Assembly: GCA_905397405.1 (NCBI GenBank)
Contig: CAJPVJ010000548.1
Coordinates: forward strand, 1-20,584
Direction of reading: 5' to 3'
From: Oppiella nova
Taxonomy: Eukaryota; Arthropoda; Arachnida; Sarcoptiformes; Oppiidae
Length of the DNA: 20,584 nucleotides
Below the pieces are notes generated by a model. The model was not told the origin of the DNA. It was given only the letters and a program-made list of their open reading frames with translations, and ran no database searches. Positions 1-11,400 of the stretch are shown in pieces. Positions within the stretch are counted from its first letter, which is position 1. Every line of letters begins with the position of its first letter. Position numbers and translations under genes: made by a program.

Positions 1-1
1 C

Positions 2-154
2 ATCTTCAATGATGGCAATCATTCGCCCGACACTAACAGCTTAACCAAAGATGACAATAAAGCCGATAGACTTCTCAAAGTCAAACACCGTTTCCTCAAT
101 TCTGACGGAAAAGTTGAGAAAGAGTTTAATACTGAAGAGTTTGTTATGTTATGA
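2..154 (+). CDS. C-terminal fragment of an unrecognised hydrophilic protein, 5' end outside the window
   Basis: Frame 2 is open from the window edge for 50 codons, beginning IFNDGNHSPD and ending TEEFVML before TGA at 152-154. The composition is highly charged (Asp, Lys, Glu, Asn) with a mixed amphipathic tail (KVKHRFLNSDGKVEKEF), unlike translated AT-rich spacer, and it stops in a position that leaves a normal 3' UTR before an AATAAA at 431. No acceptor site is needed because the frame stays open to base 2. I do not recognise the family and see no domain. If real, it is the last exon of a plus-strand gene convergent with the TMED gene. It could still be a chance open frame, since only 150 bases are visible. 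Confidence 0.45.
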   Translation: MFNDGNHSPDTNSLTKDDNKADRLLKVKHRFLNSDGKVEKEFNTEEFVML

Positions 155-688
155 AAGCTTTTCGTTGTTTTTACAAATTTTTATATCAAAAATATATTTC
201 TATTTATTTCGTAAATACTTCCCAAAGAGTTTAACTAAAAGTTTGCTATTTATTGAATCTCTCGATCCCTACAATCCATTCAACAAATAGTTTCAGTTAT
301 CCTTTTGGAACTCCTTATCATATATTATCGAAAATATATTTAGAAAATCGATAATTAATTTTAATCATTGAAATCAATTGAAAAATTTTAATTTTATTGT
401 TTTAATTGTACTTTAAATGAAAATATATTAAATAAAAAGTGGAAAAATATATAAAATCTAATTAAACTAATGACAAAATTGAATACAGTGTATGAGCAGC
501 CGTTGGATACTGTGTTAAAGGCACGTCTGGTTCGGATATAAGTGTTTGGCTTTGATTATGACCGCATGTGATGACTAGTTCCGTCAATTCATTTCAAATG
601 GATTTACTTTTTTTACTTTAGTTTCGATATTTATATTTGGAATTAATTTTGAATAGTATTGAGTCATTGAATAGGCTTTTGGCTAACG
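155..688. other. Convergent 3' spacer between the left-edge gene and the TMED gene
   Basis: About 530 bases of AT-rich sequence between two stop codons that face each other. The only sign I can support is an AATAAA at 431-436 for the left-edge gene. No open frame here has convincing protein composition; the plus-strand frame at 51-290 is a low-complexity Leu/Ser/Phe/Lys shadow of the fragment above. Confidence 0.6.
431..436 (+). terminator. Poly(A) signal AATAAA for the left-edge gene
   Basis: Canonical hexamer about 277 nt after the stop at 154, on the same strand. AT-rich DNA contains chance AATAAA, so the assignment rests on position only. Confidence 0.4.
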
Positions 689-1765
689 TTAATAGCCTTT
701 GAATATCTTTTTAACATAACTCTTGTTCTCAAAGAGACTACGGATCAGATAGATCTGCACTAATCCCACACTAAACATAACGCCGATTGAGAGCATTGAG
801 AAGCGATTGACGTAATCATAATTGGATTCCGCGATATTCCGGTCCCTGTTCTCGACGGCTCGCCTTATCTCTTGTTCGTGAGTCACGCGAATCATGTCAT
901 CCCTTACTTTGTTGATGGATGTCTTGAATAAGAAATCAATGGGCGTTAAAACGGTATTCAATAAGTGATGAATCGCTTACTTTAATCGATTCAACAGAAT
1001 CTAAATACTGGACTTCAGGGGGGAAAGTGAAGTCTCCATCCATTCCCCACCTGTCGTTCTCGTCGGACGTCGAGTAGACATAGATCTCCAGATTGACTAT
1101 CTTTGCGGACACTGTGCTGAAGCTGTTGTCCAAACAAATGGCATAAACTCCTTGTTCTGGCTTTAATACAGATAACAGATATGATTAGTGATTACAGTTA
1201 CACATCAGACTAAATACACGTCAGTTTAGACCACAATCACTGCAATCATGGTTTGCAGCGATTTAATGGTCAATTAAACGCCGGTTTGGATCTCATGTCA
1301 AAGTTATAACAAATTGTGATAAATTGATAAATGTTTAAGACATGAAATGGACACAAGAAGTGCATATATGAAGGTTAATCTGATTACCGCTTTATAGACG
1401 TGTTGTCCCTCTTTTCGACGCATTTCTCTGAAGATCTCGACCCCATTGGGGTCTTTGACGATGAAGTCGATGGTGAGGTCAGAGGAGTGGGAGGGCGTGT
1501 ATATCCAGTTGAATCGGGACGATATCTCGACCACCTGGTAGGAAAGGTCGAGGTTGTGGTCCCGTTTGACGTCCTGATAATAGCAGTCATGATTGCCTGG
1601 CTCAACTGCAATCCTCACTTCGATGTCTTGGGAATCGCCAGAATCGGTGCCGAAAGGAGTCAAACAATGGCACCGATTGACTGATATAACGGTCAATACA
1701 GTGATCACTAGTAATGCATGTCTTGGGATGCAATGAATTAACGGTAAACCTAGTAATGAACTCAT
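689..1765 (-). CDS. p24/TMED-family ER-Golgi cargo receptor (GOLD domain), three exons
   Basis: Exons on the minus strand: 1765-1388, 1160-981 and 922-689, giving 263 codons plus TAA. Introns of 227 and 58 nt are GT-AG and phase 0. p24 proteins are type I membrane proteins that select cargo and help form COPI/COPII vesicles between ER and Golgi. Domains: signal peptide about 1-34 (hydrophobic core ALLVITVLTVISV); GOLD domain about 46-175 with the paired cysteines in HDCYYQ and VYAICLDNSFSTVSAK, the latter a family hallmark; a coiled-coil-like stretch (VRDDMIRVTHEQEIRRAVENR); a membrane segment (MLSIGVMFSVGLVQIYLI); and a short tail SLFENKSYVKKIFKGY. QIYLIRSLFENK resembles the gamma (TMED1/5) group. 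Start: an in-frame ATG at 1822 lies upstream, but the one at 1765 puts the hydrophobic core at the usual distance. The tail lacks a terminal KKXX. The family is certain; the subgroup is tentative. Confidence 0.9.
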
Positions 1766-2464
1766 GTCTGGATACGGATTGAGTGAACAGTTATTGCTAT
1801 AAATGCTATAAAAGGCAAACAAATGCTAACTTTGTGTACAAATTTGCACTAAAAATAATTGACAAACAATTGACAACTAAAAGGAAAAACTAATGAAATA
1901 AACGATTAATTATTAATAAACTGAATGAATGTATGAATGTTTTGAGACATTAATATGTAATACATTTACACGTGATTTGAAAGTCAGAGCCCATAGAGAG
2001 AGGCATAGAGTGAGGCTATGAATGAGAAGTGAATTGTGTTTGTAGTGAATGTGTATTGAATGCATTGCTATATCCATTGCAATACGATTGTATGGGAAAT
2101 ACATGTATTATAGCATTGAATCGCGTTTTGTTTGCTTACTATTCAGTGAATAGAGAATTATATGAAGAGAATTGAGCGAAGAATGAGCACTAATGCAGAC
2201 AAACCCCTACCAAACCCTACACTACACTATTCACTACACTCTATACACTATACACGGATAGACCTAATAATTGGATTGAATGAAGGCATGCCAGACATGG
2301 ATTGCATGGATTGTATGCATTGTATGGATAGTATGGTTGCCATACGAGTCGTGTATCTCTAGATGTGGCGATCGATGGCTCGGCTGCGCCTCAGATAACA
2401 AACCTATCGTTGAATATACACTCAACTCAACTGAATATTCTGTGCAATGCTTTAGGTCTGGAAA
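1766..2464. promoter_or_regulatory. Head-to-head intergenic region between TMED (-) and pikachurin-like gene (+)
   Basis: About 700 bases separate the two start codons, so it must hold both promoters and both 5' UTRs. It includes an A/T-rich part (1830-1960), pyrimidine-rich 'actacac/tatacac' runs (2210-2260), and imprecise repeats of ATGGATTG/ATGCATTG at 2295-2335. The direction of transcription is inferred from the genes. TATA-like strings occur (TATAAAAG on the plus strand at 1807-1814), but I cannot assign them to a gene. A 5' UTR acceptor just before the pikachurin start (CTTTAG ending about 2455) is possible. Confidence 0.5.
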
Positions 2465-5400
2465 ATGGCTGCGAATATGTCTTTCAATCAGCTCTTCATT
2501 TTCTGTTTCGCCAACATTTTTATCATCAATACATTCCTCGTCGGTGTTATCACAGCCACCACTGAACCAGAGGTCATCTTCGAGGCTGCCTTCCAAGGTA
2601 TGCACCGTTTGAACCACTTTTCAAACATTCACTCAAACTTTAAATACGAAAACATTCATGAGTTTACATCAAAACTAGTTATTCTTGAGTTTTAATTTAA
2701 TAATTTATAATTTTTTATTCTATAGAATTAATTTTTCCTATAGTAATGATAAATGTAGTAAATATTATGAATAAGTACCAGGCTCATTGTAATGGAGCTA
2801 ATGGAAGTTAGATTCTTCTACCCGTTGCAATCTTTACTCTATTCGCTCTATTCATTCACATATCACACAAAAGTTGACTCAATTTTTTAATCTCCTGTGG
2901 TTTTAGTTGTATTAATATTCCTTTAATATATTTTATGCATTTCCTAAATTAAAAGAAGTTATACTCTTATCTGTCATTCTCTATGCCTTTGAGTATTTGA
3001 TTGATGTGATCGCAGAATCGTGTGATTTATTTGCAAAAAGTTCATTTATATTGTTATGAAACTGATTTAATGTTAATATTGTTGCTTTAAAATGGGATAA
3101 TTAATAAAATTTTAGTCATTTATATTTTAATATTCTAGTCAAAAATGCTTATATGATAGCAACAGAATTCAAGCCTAACGAAATGCATAGAAATATATTA
3201 AGAATTTTTATAAACAACATGAGTGTTAAAACTATGAAATAAGACATAAATTAATTAGTGATTTATTATAATTGTATGAATTTGTGTGGATGTGTAGGCG
3301 AGTGTCGGGTGTCTGGTCCGTGCCATCAGCTGTGCTTTGATCTTCATGATGGTAATTCTACCCGTTGCAATCTTTACTCTATTCGCTCTATTCATTCACA
3401 TATCACACAAAAGTTGACTCAATTTTTTAATCTCCTGTGGTTTTAGTTGTATTAATATTCCTTTAATATATTTTATGCATTTTCTAAATTAAAAGAAGTT
3501 ATACTCTTATCTGTCATTCTCTATACCTTTGAGTATTTGATTGATGTGATCGCAGAATCGTGTGATTTATTTGCAAAAAGTTAATTTATATTGTTATGAA
3601 ACTGATTTAATGTTAATATTGTTGCTTTAAAATGGGATAATTAATAAAAATTTAGCCATTTATATTTTAATATTCTAGTCAAGAATGCTTATATGATAGC
3701 AACAGAATTCAAACCTAACGAAATGTACAGAAATATATTAAGAATTTTTATAAACAACATGAGTGTTAAAAACTATGAAATAAGACATAAATTAATTAGT
3801 GATTTATTATAATTGTATGAATTTGTGTGGATGTGTAGGCGAGTGTCGGGTGTCTGGTCCGTGCCATCAGCTGTGCTTTGATCTTCATGATGGTACGTTT
3901 GAGTGTGCTTGCTCAAGTGGGACTCTGGACAACAACGGCTACAGTTGTAACGGTTAGTACTGAACACATAATTATTTCATACTTCTATCACAACTTGCAA
4001 TCAATCATCGCATGAAATAATGACAAACAATAAGAATCATTGAATTATTTGAGACAATATCTGTATAACAAACCAATACATCAAATCTTATTACTCTTGA
4101 CATGTATTTCTCAATTCATTTAAATCTCTAAATATCGCTATAAATAAAGGGATTTAAAGGCTAAAAATATGAATTAAATTAAGTTTTTTTTATTTCTTTT
4201 ATGTAGTCAAATTAAATGTAATCAGTTTAACGCAAAACTTTAATTAAAATCACTTTTGATTAATTAATAATAAATTAATGTATATTTATTATAACCATTC
4301 ATCAATTCATTCATTAAATCATATATCAAATGGAATATTAATTAAATTCTCTAATTCTACAATCTCACACACATTCATACAATTATAATAAATCACTAAT
4401 TAATTTATGTCTTATTTCATAGTTTTAACACTCATGTTGTTTATAAAAATTCTTAATATATTTCTATGCATTTCGTTAGGCTTAGTGTTCAGTACTAACC
4501 GTTACAACTGTAGCCGTTGTTGTCCAGAGTCCCACTTGAGCAAGCACACTCAAACGTACCATCATGAAGATCAAAGCACAGCTGATGGCACGGACCAGAC
4601 ACACACACACACACACACACACACACTTCCTCTATCTCCCTCTTTATTTCTCTACTAAATGCTAAATTATTATAATTATTTTATTTGCATTTTATAAAAA
4701 TTATATAAAAATCTAAGAGTGTCTAATATATAATTTATTACCATTGTATGCATTCCTTATAAACAATTCTTTATTTAATTACTTGAAGTTTATTTTAGAG
4801 TATTTCCAAAATTATTGCATAATTTAGCGATTTATAGTAATAATTTTGAGTGTAATAATAAAAATCCTATTATTTGATCATTCAAAGAGTAGAATATTAA
4901 TGCAATTTACTTCATGTTTTAGATCAACAAAACGATTTGTTTGAGAATTTGATTGTCTTTAGTTTTCCCATAAGTTGTCTGAATATTAGCAAAAGTTGTA
5001 AATGAATGACATATAGAATCAATGTGTCTGTTGATGATACCTATTCCCACCGGTGCTCATATACTTATATAAATGATTGCTTTGCTATTATAGTTTAACT
5101 CATCATAAATCATATGAACCCCTCTTTCTTTATATTGTCCTTAATTTAAGCCAAAATACATTGTAAACTAATACTTCACAATAATATAAAATTAGATACA
5201 AAAACTCTAATAATTACCACATATGGATTACTCCAAAATTACTGTACAGTATATTAATTAATTTTGTCTTTGATAGCAAGAAATTTTAGTTAGTTTTCAA
5301 ACTAAATACAGTATAAAACAGAAATTTTAAACGATAATAATATTTAATATAATTTTGGAAATGTGAATTATTTATTTGGTGTGAATAAACTCAAAGTTAT

Positions 5401-8400
5401 TTTGATTAAGACTAAATACTATAAAAAGAATTAACATTATTCAAATGAATTTAATGATATTATTTTGTTCAGCAAATCAAAAATATGTTGAATAATAATC
5501 ACTACAAACTCATAGCAAACCTATTGTATGGTGTTGTAGAGCACAATGAATGTATGCAGCCATACATTTAAGGTATTTCTTTACACCTGAATTGCAATCC
5601 CTTTATTGTATTGATTTAATTAAAACTCGGTGCAAACACTAACGCAGTGTTCACTCAAAAAACAAGTTTTAATTTCTTTGCATTCATATCATACCGTGTT
5701 TTGCATTGTTTGACAAAATTTATTCATAATATATTGTATTATAATTATGTAGTAAATGAATGAATAGAAGAACTGAATTTGTGTTGATAAACAGTTCCCT
5801 TTGATCTCACATTTATAATTCTGTATGTCATGAATTACTTATTAATAATAAATACACCATGATTTAATCAATTAGTTGAAAATTAATAGAAATTGAATTA
5901 ATCTAGGCAACATATTCTTCAACATATTACCTTCTCTGATAAATCCAGTTTTATATACAAATATTATGGCATATAAAATACTGTCCGTTTATATTGAATA
6001 TGAAATTCTTAAGAATAGAGTTAATGATAATAATTTTGAAAATTATTATTCATGTTTGATAAATGCTGTCATCGACCAGATTGTGAGCATTTAGTATAAA
6101 TAGTATGGATGGGTCTCACCAATGATGGCTCATTAGAAACGTTTACTATTGTACCATTAAATGAATAGTTAACATGCGTTCAAATAAAGTATATTTGAAT
6201 GAAACCATCGATTCCTTTATTTTATTGATTGGATATAAAAATGTTAGCGAATGTAGTGTTGGGTTAGTGTTGAGAACATGGAATTCATTTCCTATTATCA
6301 GCCCGTATTTGGTACTGGAGTTGAATTTGGAGAACACATGCAATTGTATTACGAATATAAGCCTAATATAAGTTACACTTAAGTGAAGTACGGCATCGGT
6401 TCGTAATTGAGTGCAATCTTATATATTGAGTCCAATATGAGTTAATAATACAAACTTTTTAGTCAATTGTGTTTTCCTGGATAAGAGTCTCTGAAAGTCT
6501 CAAATTTGTTGCCATCAAAGCCAATAACTACTCACTCGACTAAATGTTATAGAGTTTTAGCAATAAATAACAAAATATGTTTTGTTAGGTCACACCCTAT
6601 CTGACCATTATACAGATAATTATAGCATTATTTTGATATAACATTATTTTTGCTGATAAACATTTATTTTATAAAATCTAAAAAAGAAATTTTGGTTTAA
6701 AATAAAGTATAATAACAACATTTAAATGGATTATGAATTTTAAAAATGATTCCTTTAGAGAAAATGTTTAAAGTTTTTTCTACTTAATTATAAGTTATAT
6801 TAAATTACATTCCTTTTCGTTGGTTCAAATACTTTATATTTATGAAACACATTATTTAATCAATATTTTTGTAAGATTTATATAAATAGTACTTACTGTA
6901 AGTAGTTTTATTTTAATATTATTGTAATAAATGAAAAATATTAGCTCTTTTAATCATCACTCACATAATCTTAATGTTGACAATACTGTATTAGCATAAA
7001 ACTTAAACAGTTTGTTCGTTACGATAATACTTGAATTATTTGCCAGTTATTGCAAACACATAAGAATAACATAAGATTAAAGTAATCTAAGAATCACTGA
7101 ATAGCATACGAGCCATGAATTCTCATTTTCTTAGCTATTCTGTAGACTCTGTAAATATTTAATGTTCTCCTAAATACATGTCTCCAACACTGGAATGAAG
7201 TAATTTTTTATTCTTAATGAATGAGACTTAATATTACTTAATATAAACCACAATTTTAGTAAATATACAATAGTATTATTTAAACAAATAGCTAAGAGTG
7301 AAAATTATGCATTTTGTGCTATTATGCAATATAAATACTTTTTTTTATACATTTTTACGTAAAATTAGAGATAAAAAGGAGAATATTAATAATAGAGACA
7401 AATATTCGTGATTGTGTTCAGAGTATTAAAGATTATATTCTTTGATGTTTAGTTTATGATATATTATCATCCACTCTATTCTTTACTCTATTTAATATTC
7501 TAGAGCCGTATCATTGACTTACTATTTAATATAAGTTCTCAAACAACAACATAGAATCCATTTATAGTATTAAACTACCGTATAAGTAAATGTAATTTGT
7601 ATAAAACTAACATAAATTAAATGTTACATTTGCTGAATATTTAAAATCAATAAATAAATTGTGTTTAAACTAGGAAATTTATCTCAAAGTACTGTACGTA
7701 CTCCAAAGTGTGCCCCTCCCACATTCTTACTGTGGATACCGGTAGATTTCTTTATCAAATGAACCTACATTTTCATTAACGTTTATAGCAATTATAGAAA
7801 TTAACCTTCAGGCTAATTTCAACAAAAATAATTTAAAAATTGTCCATGAATAAAATTTATTTAATGTTAATTGCTGAAAATTTTACAGTAAAAAATTGAC
7901 ATATTTTAATCTTTTGAATTTAATTGAAGATTTAAATAAATATAGTCGGAAATAACTTATTTATAATACTGTAATAATAATTATTATTGTATTAGTAATA
8001 CGATAATACTATGGTACTGTAAGGTATAGAACTTATTTATTAGTACAGTACTGTATATTGAAAATGTATTCTCAGAGTAATAAATTCCTTTAATTGAAAC
8101 CTAGGGGCACATACACTAATTTTATTTAATTTTATATACCTGTAATTTAACATTTTAACTTATAATAATGAATTTTTTCAATCTTATCTTTTATCAACCC
8201 CACCCCCGCAAGTGAATATATTTTTAAACCAATACCTCGTAAAATATTCGTCTATTTTGATAAGTTATGTTGTGATCCCTCGCCCACACCAATGCATACT
8301 TACTTCAGGGACTGTATAGAATACATGAACACTATGTCATGTATATTATTATGTTTGAAAGAATTATGCTTTAAATATAAGAAAATATAAGTTCTTTAAG

Positions 8401-11400
8401 TAAATGAGTAGTTCATCTCTTTTACTATATTCAAAGTGTTTACAAATTTTCATTATTTTTAGAAATGAACAAAATTTTTAATTATAAAATCAAACATAAT
8501 TATTTATTTAGTAAAATGTAATATATTCAATCATTCTACATATTAATGATTATTTTCTATTTTGATATTTAATTTAAATTCTATTATTAATTTTTATTTT
8601 ATTTATTCAGTGTTTTAAAACATTATAAATTATTTTTTTAATAAATAAATATGGTTAATGTATAGCTTTTAATTATTAGGTTAAAATCAATTCTGTCTCT
8701 TATTATTATTTTTTTAGTAAAATAATTTTTTAATACTGAATTTTAATATATAATATACTGTAGTTTTATTTAAAATGTTATAATTTTGTTAAATAAATAA
8801 ATTACTAAAATTTGTTTATAATCTTGTTATTTACTGTTTTCGTTTGGTCCAAGTTAAAAAATTAATCAAAACATTTAAATTAAAGTAAAAGTTTAATAAT
8901 GTTTATATAAATTAGATAAAAAGCTTTTTGGTAAAATTCACAAAATTTTTGTGGCTTTGAATCACGAATAAAGTTATTTAAGTAAACTATTTCTCACTTT
9001 ACATTGAGTTAAATGAAGCGAATTCTGTGAAACATTCTTCAGTTTATTCCTATTTTTTAGATTTAAATCAATAAATTAAATGAAACTAAACATAACACAT
9101 GAACAGCAATACATGTTATCCGTCTGACATGTACTATAAAACGAACAAAACATTGAATTTAAAAAATAAGAATTATGTTTAAAAATAAAATGTATTTTCC
9201 TTTAATGCCAATAATGGCATTAATTATACTCTAAAAGGGTGTGAATTATAGAATTTTATAGAAAAAGTGATCACTCGTCCAAATAATCTCAAATGTGTTG
9301 CAGTGAAGTGTCTTTTAAATAAATGTTAGCTCTCGGAGTCATTATTACAATTACTGAGCAAATACTGATTGTAAGACCACTTTAATGCTGCCATTCTGTC
9401 CAAACTCCCTGAACCACAATCGTGACTACAGCAGCTTGGTGTTTACTTTCATATACTATTTACTCAATTAATAAACCAATGTTATATTCTTTACAATGTG
9501 ATTAAATTAGGCTCAGAAATTACCAATTAGTTAACATTATTTTGGAAATCGTAATATACGGTACTTTGGAAAATATAGAAACTGTATTCAAATGAAGTGG
9601 TTTATTCATATAACTTAAGTGTCACTTCATATTCATTGCATATGATGATGTCATTATTATGATTACTACTACAATATTACTACTATACAAATATTTTATT
9701 TACTATTAAATTATATTTCTAATCAAATCTAACTTGAATTATATTGAAAATGTACAGAGAACAGTTTAAATGGAGTGAATTCGACCAAAAATCTTAGAAA
9801 AGTATTAAGAAATAAACAACTATTTGTTGGAAAACACATTGAAAACAATCTGTTGGACACAAATGAGGACCAATTGGAAGAATTAAGTGCTCAACAGAAA
9901 CACATATACTATTCATGCGCTGACATTGAGTGCGAGGCCGGAGGTCTTTGCATATTAGATGAAAGGCATTTAGATAAGAGAATCAGATGCCGGTGCCCTT
10001 TGGGAAGGGGAGGATTTTTCTGTGAGAAACGTAAGTCAGCACTCTTAGTAAATCTTTTTAGTAAAATTAATATTTTGCCACATTTTAAACCAATTGAATC
10101 AATTGAATGTATTTCTATCTCAAAAGCCGTTGAAATCCGATTTCCGCGGTTTAGAGGAACGTCTTATTTAGCGCTCCCGACCCTAAGAGATGCCCACAGA
10201 TCCATGCAAATCAACATTGAGTTCAAACCCGAGCACTACGACGGGGTTGTGCTCTATAGCGGTGAACAACAGACTCTGGAGGGAGACTTCATTTCCCTGA
10301 CACTCAATCAAGGATTTGCTGAATTCAGGTCTCACTTGCATTTTATGCATGACTTCCAATTATTTTTAAGCATTCTTCATATGACATCTTACATTCACCA
10401 AAAACATGATTTTATGTTCAATTATGTTATCCAAGAATTTAAAAAATTTTATATATGAATTACCAAATCATTGAAGTATAATTAATATTTTTTATCATCA
10501 AGAATTCTAATAAACCGCAATGTTGCTTTATTGATTCTTACGATTAGTATAGTGTAGTGTTTTTCATTTTAACAAGACCTTACCACAGTTCTAGCATAAA
10601 TTATACGGTCCAATGAATATGTGTATGAATTTAGATTTGACTGCGGAATGGGTGATGGAGTGATTCGGAGTGATATGCCAGTGGTTCTCAACTCTTGGAA
10701 CACAATAACCATATATAGGGACGGATGGACGGCATGGATGCAATTGAATCAGGGACAACAAATATCCGGACAATCAAAGGGCTTATTCTCGAGAATAACG
10801 TTCCGTTTGGAGACATTTCTGGGCGGATCGCCTAATATCAGTCAAATTGCCAAAAGAGTTCATTCAGACAATGGTTTCGTTGGATGTGTTCGTGCGCTTC
10901 AGATCAATGACCGGACGTATGACTTTCGCACTGATAATAGGGGTGACACTATTGATGGCGTCGATATTGGTTTGCATTTTTCAATCTATTAATCAATATA
11001 TTCATAAAAATGTTACTTTTAATTCATTGACATCTCATATGTACTACACAGAGATGTGCACTTCAGACATATGCAGCAAAATCTCATGTCTTAACGGCGG
11101 GCAGTGTGTGGCCCTATCAGCCGACAGAGGCGTTTGCTTATGTCCTTTGGGTATGAGTTTTGTTATATAACTTAAATGAAATGGTTTTGTTGTAATTTTA
11201 TCATATTTCTCAACGCATAATAGGATTTGCCGGAGATTATTGCGATATAGGTTTGTCTATTTATTTAACCTATAAAATTACACTCTCTTTCTTTCTGTCT
11301 TTCTCTCGAATTGTATTTTCTCTGTTTGTCTCATATTTGGAGTCTTAAAAAGCATTGCTGTTAACAATAGAGAGACAAAATCTTCCATTAAGTAAAGCAA

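Larger units (their letters stand above)
3953..9757 (+). other. EGFLAM: Intron 2 of the pikachurin-like gene, 5.8 kb, AT-rich
   Basis: Donor G|GTTAGT at 3953 and acceptor TGTACAG ending at 9757, phase 1 at both ends. Apart from the inverted exon copy (4373-4602) and the AC repeat (4599-4626) I see only AT-rich unique sequence with many short homopolymers. The longest open frames (6146-6371, overlapping on both strands) have no domain signs. Two slightly GC-richer islands (about 7710-7745 and 8195-8310) have no recognisable RNA or protein. The acceptor GTACAG|AG is chosen because it keeps phase 1; the nearby AG choices would break the frame. Confidence 0.75.

Noticed and set aside
1400-1684. 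94-codon plus-strand frame rich in Val and Asp
   Set aside because: Exact antisense shadow of TMED exon 1, which has family motifs and matching splice phases.
2264-2617. 117-codon minus-strand frame over the first pikachurin exon
   Set aside because: Shadow of the signal-peptide exon; its His/Ile/Met repeats come from the ATGCATTG-type repeats.
4407-4658. Plus-strand open frame looking like a membrane segment followed by a Cys/His-rich tail
   Set aside because: It is the antisense reading of the inverted intron/exon copy plus the AC repeat; no independent gene. The same explains the minus frame at 3773-3967.
6146-6371. Overlapping open frames on both strands in intron 2
   Set aside because: Mirror frames in AT-rich sequence with no domain, no splice context and no codon-use signal.
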